A stretch of DNA of 17,071 bases from CAYUYM01 sp964449305 (lineage in GTDB: Bacteria > Bacteroidota > Ignavibacteria > SZUA-365 > CAYQST01). The notes beneath the pieces are model-generated. The model was given only the letters and a program-made list of their open reading frames with translations, did no database searches and was not told where the DNA came from. Below, in pieces: positions 1-10,000 of this stretch; the stretch's first letter is position 1, and each line of letters opens with the position of its first letter. Location of the stretch: contig CAYUYM010000058.1 in NCBI GenBank assembly GCA_964449305.1, forward strand, positions 1-17,071, given 5' to 3'. A program made the position numbers and the translations under genes.

Positions 1-1080
1 GAACAGCACCATGGTCACCATGCCGTCGAATGGCACGGTGCAGTGCACGGTCGAGAGGCCGCGCACGGGATACGGGTAGACATCGAGCGCCATGGTCTCG
101 GGCTGGTTTGCCAGCGTCGCGACCACCAGACGTCCGTTCTGGATCGTGTTGCCGATTGCGTCACCGAGCTCGTTCTCCACCCTGCTCGAAAGCTCGAGTG
201 CTGCCGGCTCAGTGCCGTCGAAGCCCGGGCCTGCCTGGATCGTCAGATAGAGCAACGGTTCGTTCGCGTTCATCCGCACCGCATGTGTCGGCAACCAGTG
301 GATCGCCGTCTCGCCATCCATGCGAACCAGCTCCGCCTCGCCGTTGTCGGCCATGGCTGAGCGCACGCCGCGGATGATGAGGCGGTCAGAGTTCCGGAAG
401 TACAGTGACAGCGCACCCACTTCCATCGCGTCTGCCGTGCGGATGGGCACATCCACAAACTCACCGGGACGCAGCGCACTCACACCGTCGTATGCAAGGT
501 CCACATACGGATGCGGGCTGCCCTTCTTGGTGCCGCTCGGGACAATGTAGGAGCCGTTCACATCGCCGGCGCAGAGGCCGTGGAAGTTCCGCACCACACC
601 TGCCGTCGTGATGGTGAACGGTGTCGTGACCGGTGCGCCAGGCGTGTTGCCCTGGACGAACACCCAGTACGGAATGCCGAAACCGACCGGGATCTTGTTC
701 CCGATGTTGCTGCGGATTGCAAACACGTCGGTCAGGTTGATCGTCGGTGGCGTCGTGGGAGCGACAACATCGGCGGCGATGCGGATCACCGTCGGAACCG
801 CTGCGAGGAGCCCGGCGCCGGAGACGTGGCGCGCAACCGCGTTCACGTCCACCGTGTTCACACCACCCCAGGTCTGCCACTGACCCGACGGATGGGCCGA
901 CATGACGTTGAGGGAGTAGGTGCCAGGTGCCAGGTTCAGGAACTGGTACGTCCCAAGCGACGTGGTGGCCATCGAGTCGAGGGCAGGGCCGGAGGCGGTC
1001 GGGTTGTTGTAGATCTTCACCACGATGCCGTCAAGGCCTGTCCCGGCGGGGTTCGTGTACCGGACTGTTCCGCTGACTCC
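1..1080 (-). repeat. Shared C-terminal module, copy in the giant gene (truncated)
   Basis: Residues 3464-3823: beta-sandwich GVSGTVRY, WQTWGGVNTVDVNAVARH, IRIAADVVAP...INLTDVFAIR, YWVFVQGN, CAGDVNGSY, a cohesin-like domain with VDVPIRTADAMEVGALSL, then the first 30 or so residues of the sorting domain. It is cut by the window edge. It is paralogous to the modules at 11795-13117 and 14762-16036. Confidence 0.8.
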
Positions 1081-4000
1081 GCAGTTGTTGATCGTGATGG
1101 TCGCTGATCCAGGCTGAAGCTGCGAGCAGGTGTTCGCATCCTCCACACTGATGAGCTCATAGATGTAGACACCAGCCACCAATGTGCTCTGCGACACGGT
1201 CACAGAGTTGCCGGAGGTCGTCGTCACGGTCTCGAGAGGCCCACCATTGATCGTGTACGTGAACGTGTACGGCGCCGTGCCGTCGGACCCGGTGAAGGTC
1301 ACATCCGGATTGGGCAGGTTGGTGCACAGCTCGATGGTCCCATCGATCGTCGCCTTGGGCAGCGGGTTGACGGTGATGACCGCCGATCCGGTCTGCGCCT
1401 GCGAACACGTGGTGGAGCTCGCGTCCTCCACACTCACCAGGGTGTAGGTGAAGGCGCCGACGACATCTGTCGGGGCGGCAACGGTCACGCTGCTGCCGGA
1501 CGTTGTCGTGACGGTCTGGTTGGACCCGCCGTCGATCGTGTAGGTGAAGGTGTAGGGCTCGGTGCCTCCCGCACCGGTGAAGGTGACATCAGGCGAGGGG
1601 CTGTCCTTGCACACTGCTGTTGTGCCGTCGATCGTTGCCGTCGGCAGCGGGTTCACCGTGACGGTGACGGATCCCGACTGCGTCTGCGAACACGTGGTGA
1701 CGTCGGAGACGCTGACGAGGGCGTAGACGAACGTGCCTGCCGTTCCTGTCGGAGCGCTCACAGACACGCTGCTTCCGCTGGTCGTGCTCACCGTCTGTGG
1801 TGTGCCGCCATTGATCGTGTACGTGAAGGTGTACGGTTCGGTCCCGTCCGCACCGGTGAAGGTCACGTCCGGAGCGGTTCCATTCTGGCATACATCCATG
1901 TCACCATGGACATCAGCCGTTGGCAGCGGGTTGATGGTGATGATGGCTGATCCCGTCTGTGCCTGTGAACAGGTGTTCGCATCCTCCACGCTCACGAGGG
2001 CGTAGGTCACGATGCCTGGCGTACCTGTCGGGACGGACACGGTCACGCTGTTGCCCGTGCTCGTTGTCACGGTCTGGCCGGTACCGCCATCAATGGTGTA
2101 GGTGAAGGTGTATGGAGCTGTGCCACCCGCACCCGTGAAGGTGACGTCCGGAGCAGGGCTGTCCTTGCACACCGATGTCGTGCCACCGATGGTGGCTGTC
2201 GGCATCGGATGTACCGTGACAACGGCCTCACTGCGATCCGATTCGCAGAGGGTGGACGTGTTGCGGATCGCCACCCAGAAGTGCGTCGTCGCGCTCAGCA
2301 CGCCGGTGTCGTAGGTGTCATCGCTCTCGTCGGTGCCGGTCTTCAGGACGGTGCCTGCAGTCACGGCATCGTACCATACATAAACCTCGCCGGCAACAGC
2401 GTTGGCTGCTGTCAGGGAGGCGCTGCCACCCGAGCAGAGGCTCGTGCCCGAAACGGAGGGTGCCGTCATGACACAGGATTCACCGGACTGAAAATCACTG
2501 AACGATGTCAGCCCCGTGGCCTGGACAGTGGTCGCGGTCCGCGTGCCTGTGGTGGTGGCAAACCAGGTGCCACCATCGAGGCGTTTGGTCACGAAGTTCA
2601 GCGGGTTGCCTGTGGTCACGTCGCCGGGAACAAAGGTGAATGTCGCGCTGTAGTTTGTGAATGTTGCGCCGGTGTTCGTGAAGCTCCAGTACCGGTTGAG
2701 TGCCTTCGCTGGATCGATCTGCGAACCGGCCACATTCGGATGGATGGTCGGCGTCGTTGCGGCACCCACCACACCGCCTGCGGTCAGGGTGTTGAACACC
2801 ACCGATACCGGCGTGTAGTTCGATGCGTCGCCGATGATGAACTGCTTCGTGGGCGAACCCGTTGCCGGCAGCGTCCAGTTCTGTGCGCCAACGATGTAGG
2901 TGGCTGCACCAGCACCGCTGATGGTCGCCGCCGCACCGAGCGTGACAGGGCCACCGGCTGCGGTGATCCTGCCTGTGACGAAGGTCAGCGTGCCATTGAT
3001 CGTGGGATCACCAGTGAAGGTGAGGCCTGCTGCGCGATCAAGTGTCAGATCCTGGAAGGTCAGCGCTCCGGGAAGCGTCACGGCGGCTCCGGTGCCGTAA
3101 ATCCCGAGGCTCGAAGATGCGCCGGTTGCAAGTGCGCCAGCGGCGGTGGCGATCCCGCCATGTACTCTCAAGGTGCCCGTGCCGAGATTCAGCGTTCCGT
3201 CGGTCAGTGTGATCGGACCGTAGACGTTCACCGTGCCCGAAAGCGTGCCGGTGACCGCCGGATCGTTGACCGTGAGCGACTCGATGTTGCCACCCGGGAA
3301 GGTGAAGGAACCCGTGCCGGTCAGTGTCCTGTGAATGGAGTATTCGTACGCGCCGGCATCAGGACGAACGGCGTCGCGTGTCACGCCGTCGTAGTCGGTC
3401 GTGACGGAGGCGATCGGTGTGCCGATGTCCGAACCGGCCGGGATGGCGTCGAAGCCGGTGCCGGTCGAGATCTGCAGCGTGCTCGTCGAGGCGAACACGG
3501 GATCGCCGGACACGGACGCGCCGTCCTGGGTGGATGCCGTCCGCCAGTCTGCCAGGGTGGCCTTGTTCGTCGACCAGTACCCGAGCACACCACCTGTTCC
3601 GCTCACGAAGAGGACGTTGTTGTCCATCGCGAGCGTTGTCGTCACCGTGCTCGAGAAGTACGTGGCATAGTGGCCACCGGTGCCGGCGCCGTTGGAGCGG
3701 GCGTTCATGAGCACGTTGTTCTTGAAGTTGATCGTCCCGGCCGATGCCCTCTTGTAGAAGGCGTACGAGCTCCCCGATGCAACACCGGTTCCACCGATGT
3801 AGATCGAGTTGTTGTATGCATCCAGGTTGTTGCCTGTGAATCCATAGTAATCGATGCCGGAAACGGTGCCCGTCGTTGTCGGTGAGAGGCTGATGATGTT
3901 GTTGACGAACACCGGCCATTCTGCTGAGTTGGATGCACCGTAGTAGTACAATGCCGACACGGAGCTCGTTGCGCCCGGCATGAGGTTGAGAAACGTGTTG

Positions 4001-7000
4001 CGCGTGATCATCATGGGACCGGTCACCTGCGTTCCACAGTCTCGCAGATCGATGCCGTAGACACTGCCGCTTGCCGCCTGGGTGTGCGTGAACAGATTGC
4101 CGGTGACTGTGGTGGAGACGCCACCAGCATGATAGATGCCGGAGGTGTTGAAGTTGCTGATCGTGTTGCCGGAGATCAGCGTGTTCGCCACGCTGTTGCC
4201 GCCCACGTAGATCCCGTAGGCCGGCATGGTTGTCCCGGCCATGTCAATGGTGTTGTCGAGGATGGAGTTGTCGGTGTTCGCGGCACTGGTGATGTACACC
4301 GGTGCGTAGCTCGATGTGCCCGAGCCTTCAATCGCGCAGTTCCTGATCGTGTTGGCCGTCGCGGCGCTGCCGAGATTGAAGGTGCTTCCCGATGTGCTCG
4401 TGTTCCGGAACTTCAGATGGCTGCCCGATCCACCATTGCGTCCGTCGATCGTCACGCGGTCGGCGCCGTCCAATGTGACAAGCGAGGTGGCGACCGCTCC
4501 GCTGATGGTGTAGAGCATCGGCGTCTCCGGCACGATGTTGAGCGTGTAGTTGGAACCGGCGGGGATCTCGGGATACTGCGACAGGGATGCCGTCGAAGTC
4601 AGTGTCTGATCGCTGATGATGGTCAGCGTCGTATTGCCCTCGAGGCCCTGGGAGTTGATGTGGGTGAAGGCTTCCGTGAGATACGTGAAGAACCCACCCG
4701 TGCCGACGGTGTAGACGCCATTGAGCGGTCCCTGGACGATGCGGCCGGCTCCCGGTGCGGAGGGCGATGGGTTGACCGGGTTCCCGTCCACAATGATCGT
4801 CATGCACTCGGCGTTGATCACATCGCCCGTGACGGCTGAAGGATCGATGTCGTAGGTGAGCCAGAAGTGATTCAGCCCTTCCAACAGGAGCTGCGACCCG
4901 GAGATCATGAACGGTCCGCTCGGATTCGGATACGCCGGCCCGACCTGGGTGGTCATCGCGAAGGTGCTGGAGTTGCCGGTGTACCACAGGCGCGCGTTTG
5001 TCAGAAGCGCCGTCGTGGATCCTGTCCCCGGCTGCGTGTTGAACTCGAAATCCGTTGCGGTCAGAGGATTGAGCAGGTTTATGGTGTTGATCTGGATGCC
5101 GATCACCGCCTGATTGGTCGATCCCGGTGTCACACGACCTGTCACCTCTGTTGTCGAGGAGTTGTCATACACCATCTGCTGGATCGGAAAACCGTCGAAC
5201 TCGTCGGCACCGATGTCGGGCTTTGTTCCGCCACCATTCACCGACCCGGAGGGACCGGGACGATCGTCGTTGTCGATGTCATACGGCACGCTGATGGCGT
5301 CGGTACCGTTCGATTCCAGCACCGCCTGATTCATGCCCGAATTGATGTGCAGGTCGGTCGCCGAAGTGAACATCGGATCCGCGGACCATGAGCCTGCATC
5401 CTGGCCCGTCGCCGTTTTCCATGCCGGAAGATTCGCAACGTCGGCGCCGTTATAGCCCAGGACACCATTCGCACCAGACACGAAGTAGTCGTTGAAATCA
5501 ATCACCGACGTGCCAAAGACGTAGGTCGACGGGAAATAGACGGCATAGCTCTTGCTGCCCGTGAATCCGGTCATCGCATTGGCAAACACGTTGTTGCGGA
5601 TGTCGTGCAGGTTGTAGCTCGTCGATGTGATGAGAAGGGCCATGGATCCTGATGCCGCCGCAACGTTGGCAAAGGTGCCGGTCAGATACACCGAGTTGTG
5701 GTAGATCTGATGCGTGGTTCCGCCGGCAATGCGGATGCCCACAGGATTAAAGGTTGTGCTCACCGGATCACCATAGGTCATGATGTCGTACACCATGTTG
5801 TTCTCGATGGTGATGCCGTTGTTGCCCGTCGAGCTGCCGATGTTGATGCCATAGGCTCCGTAGCCGGAGGTGTTGGAGTTGTTCAGACCGTGCACCCGGT
5901 TCTTCTTGATCTTCAACCCCGCACTGTTGCTGCCCGCCTCGATGCCCGAGATGGCACTCGACGCGGAAAGGGTTCCACCAATCACGTCGTTGCCCTCGAT
6001 GAGGCCGTTGTCGAGTCCGCCCACGGCGATACCGCGATACAGGACGGCATAGGCGGGATCGCTCGAGCCGATGGTGTTGCCGCGGATCACCGTGTTGTTG
6101 TTCAGGCCACCCGATGTGCCCGTGCAGTAGATGCCGATGTAGGACCTCTCGATGAGGTTGTTCTCGATGGTGACATTGTCGTTGTCGTCACCGGCGGTGG
6201 TGGCGGAGCTCCCGCACACCGCGATGCCATTGGACGTCGCGGCCTGATGACCGGCGAGGATGTGGCAGTTCTTCACCACCACATCGTTGCAGCCCTGCCC
6301 CACACCCACGCTGGCAATGTTGATCGTGGACTGCGTCCCGGCGCTGGCCAGTGTGTTCGAAATGGTCATGTCACGGGATGTTCCGTACGGAATGTTCGAC
6401 CCGTCGATGATGACGCGATCCGCTCCATTGAGCTTGATCAGCGATCCACCTATGGCGCCGGTGATGGTCGGCGTGGTCCCGGTTGCCGGCTTGATGGTCA
6501 ATGTGTAGTTCGAGCTTGGAGGGGTTTCCGCCCACTGGTTCAGCGTTGCTGTCGTGGCCAGAGTGTGCCCTGTCCCCGTGATCGAGAGTTCGGTGTTGCC
6601 GGCGAGACCGACGGTGTTGATGTGATCAAACGCATCGTTCAGCGTGGCGAAGTTGCCGCCGGCTCCAACCGTGTAGGTGCCGGTCAGCGGACCGAGCACC
6701 GTCCGGTAATCCGGCGGTTCGGTCACGCCCGGTGTGTGTGCTGAACCCACGGTGATTGATGTGCATCCACCATCGAGGCGATTCCCGTTGGCTGCCGTCC
6801 CGGCCACGTCATATGTCATCCAGAAGTAATTCGTCCCCTCGGAGAGGCTGGTTGTGCCGGTGAAGCTGAAGGTGGCACCCGGCGATGCAACCGTTGATCC
6901 GAACTGGGAGGTTGTCGCGAACGCGGATGACGTCCCTGTGTACCACAATTTCGCATTGGTGATGTCAGCGGGGTTGGTCGTGCCGTTCGTCGTGATGTCG

Positions 7001-10000
7001 ACGGTCGTGACCTCCAGCGGGTTGCCCGCATACGTGGTGACCACCTGGATCCCGATGACCGCCACGTTCGTTGCGCCTGGCGCGGCGTAGCCGCTCACGC
7101 CGGTCGTCGTCGATGAGGTGTACACCATCGGAACAAGCGGTACGCCATCGAACTCATCCGCGCCCATGTCTGGTGCGGTCGCGCCACCATTCACCGACCC
7201 TGCCGGACCGGGACGTGTGTCACCGTCGATGTCTGTCACGACACCCAGCGCAGCGCCACCCGATTCAAGGGCGTTCTGCGCAAGGCCGGCATTGATGTGC
7301 AGATTGGACGTGGAGGTGAACGGCGGATCGACCGACACAGAACCGAGATCCTGCCCGGTGGCAAGCCGCCAGGTCTGCAGCGTGGTTGCGTCCGCCGACC
7401 CCGTGTAGCCGAGCACGCCAAAGCTGCCCGACGGCCAGTAGTCATTGTTGTTGATGTTCGTCCCCACAAAGGAATACGAGCTGGGGAAGTATACGGTGTA
7501 GGACTTGCTCCCCGTGGCCGCGGTGATCGCATTGGCGAACACGTTGTTCCGGATGTCGAGGGCGTTGTACGAGGACGACGTCACGGCGAAGGCCATGGAT
7601 CCCGATGCTGCGGATGCGCCGGTGATGGCCCCTGACAGATACACGGTGTTGTGATAGATCTCATGCCCGGTGGATCCGGCGATGCGGATGCCGATGGGAT
7701 TGTAGGACGTGCTCACCGGATCGCCATAGGTCAGGATGTCGTACACCATGTTGTTCTCGATCCGGATGCCGTTCGAATTCGTCGACCCGGAGATGTTGAT
7801 GCCGTACGCGCCATAACCGGAGCTGTTTGAATTGTTCATGGTGTGGATCACGTTCTTGCGGATGCTCGTCCCGGCGTTGTTGTCCCCCACCTCGATGCCG
7901 ATGAGGGCCGAGGATACGGACATGATCTGGCCGAAGACCTCGTTGCCTTCCACCACGCCGCCGTCAAGACCGACCACGGTGATGCCTCGGTATGCGACGT
8001 ATTCGGATGATGTCGCCGAGCCGATGGTGTTGCCCTTGATCAGACAGTTCTGAAGCCGGCCGCCGGCCGAGGCGCCAACGTAGATACCATGATAGGATTT
8101 TGCGATCGCGTTGTTCTCGATGGTGAGATTGTCGTTGTCGTCACCCGCGGTGCCGGAGCTCGTGGTGCCCACGGTGATGCCATACGCCGAGGTGGACGTG
8201 ATCGACCCGCTCATGATCTTTGTATTCTTGATGGTCACATTGTTCGCCCCAAGCCCTGTCCCCAGGCTCGCCACGTTGATCACCACGGGAGCTGAGGTGT
8301 AGGTGTTGGCGATCGTCAGGTCACGCGTGGTGCCGCCGATCGTGTTGGATCCGTCAATCGTCACACGGTCTGCACCGTTGATGCGGATGAGGGGGTTGAA
8401 GCCCGTGCCGGTGATGGTTGGTGTCGTCCCCGCAGCCGGCTTGATCGTCAACGTGTAGTTCGATCCTGATGGATACTCGGCCCACTGGTTCACGACTGCT
8501 GCAGCCGTTTCCGTGGTACCGCCGGCAAGGATCTCTGCCGTGACGTCGCCGGTGAGGAGCTTGGAATTCACGTCGTCGAAGAAGGCCTTCAGTGTGGTGT
8601 AGTTCCCCCCGGCCCCCACGGTGTATGTGCCCGCAAGGCTGGAGACAATGGAGAAGTTCGAGATCGTTCCCGTGACCGGGCACTGTGCGGATGCAAGATC
8701 CACATTGGCCGGAACCGAGGCGAGCAGGCCGCCGGTGACGCCGACGTTGCCGGGGATGTCGGCGGCAACAACGAAGTACTGGATCACATCACCCGTGGCG
8801 ATGAGCCCGTTGTCATACAGCAGCGAGAAATCCAGGGTGAAGGTGTAGCTGTTGCCCGTGGGCGGGAGCGCTGCCTCCACCCATTTCCAACCGTTGTCCC
8901 CCTGGCCGTTGCCGACGATGTCGTTGGCATTGACGGGATACGTGGTCCCGGCGGTCGAACGGCGGAAGTAGCACCGCGGTGCCTCGTTCGGGTCGATCTT
9001 CACACCGGAGGCGTCGGTGATGGTCGCTGTCAACGTGTGCGAAGTCGCAGTCGCCGGAAGATTCGCCAGGGCGGTGTAGGAGATTGCCGGACCGGTCAGA
9101 TCCTGCGGTGTGAATTCTCCCTCATGCGCACCGACGTCGGGGCCGGTCCCCGACCCTGTATAGCCCGCCTCACCCTGGCGGATGGTGCCCCAGTGGTCTG
9201 TGGTGATGGAAGGCGTGGTGATCTGCTGTCCACCGGATTCACATTGCGTGGGCACCGATGTCTGCAGGTGCAGATCGTACGGTGTCGTGGCTCCCTCGAC
9301 AAACGGCGGCTCCTCGGTGAAGGATGCCCCATCGCGCGTCGCCATGTTGGCCTTGTATGCGGCGAGCGTGCGGGCTGTCATCGAGTGGAGCGCATCGCAA
9401 TAGATCACCCGCGTGGTGTCGGCAACAGGATCGTCCACGTAGAAGCAGTTGTTGTTGGAATTCGTGCTGTACGTGGTCAGTGTCGCACTGGACCTGCGAT
9501 ACGCGGCATTGAAGGAACCCGCTGTCTTCGCTGTTCCGGCCGATGATTTGTTGACGAAGATGTTGTTGCGCAGCGTCAGCGTCGGCGTGGTGCTTGCCAT
9601 GATGGCCGCCGTGCCGAAGGTCGTCGCCGACGTGCTGGTGGCGTTAAGAAGGATGGTGTTGTAGAACGCATTGTCCGTTGTGCCGCCGGAGAAATACAGG
9701 CCGAGCACTGCCACCGTCCCCGTCGCGGCCGGGGCGCGGAGGTCGGAGATCAGGTTGTTGTAGACATGGTTCGTCGTACCGGAGTTCACGCTCATTCCAT
9801 GAACCACACCCGCCGCTCCCGTGGTGGACAGGTTGTACACGTTGTTCCGATAGAACGTGTTCGTGGTGCCAGTTCCGGTGTTCGCAAGGTAGAGCCCGGT
9901 CACCGTTCCCGCGCCTGTGTTGACCGCCAGGTTGTACACCGTGTTGCCATACGTGTTCCGTGTGGCGGAGTACTGCGAACTCGACATGCCACGCAACGTG

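Noticed and set aside
2209..3885. 558-codon plus-strand open frame
   Set aside because: It is in exact antisense codon register with the giant gene, has an Arg/Cys/Gly-rich composition with no recognisable motif, and arises from the lack of TTA/CTA codons on the other strand.
5698..6744. Plus-strand open frame of 348 codons, and similar ones at 511-1107, 4084-4839 and 9766-10677
   Set aside because: All are in the same antisense register as the giant gene, start at arbitrary codons without ribosome binding sites, and mirror its repeats.
5700..8300. Recurring gttgtt-rich blocks that could suggest a CRISPR array or satellite
   Set aside because: They encode the Asn-Asn ladders of the beta-helix (AAC AAC on the coding strand) in one continuous frame, with no constant repeat and spacer structure.
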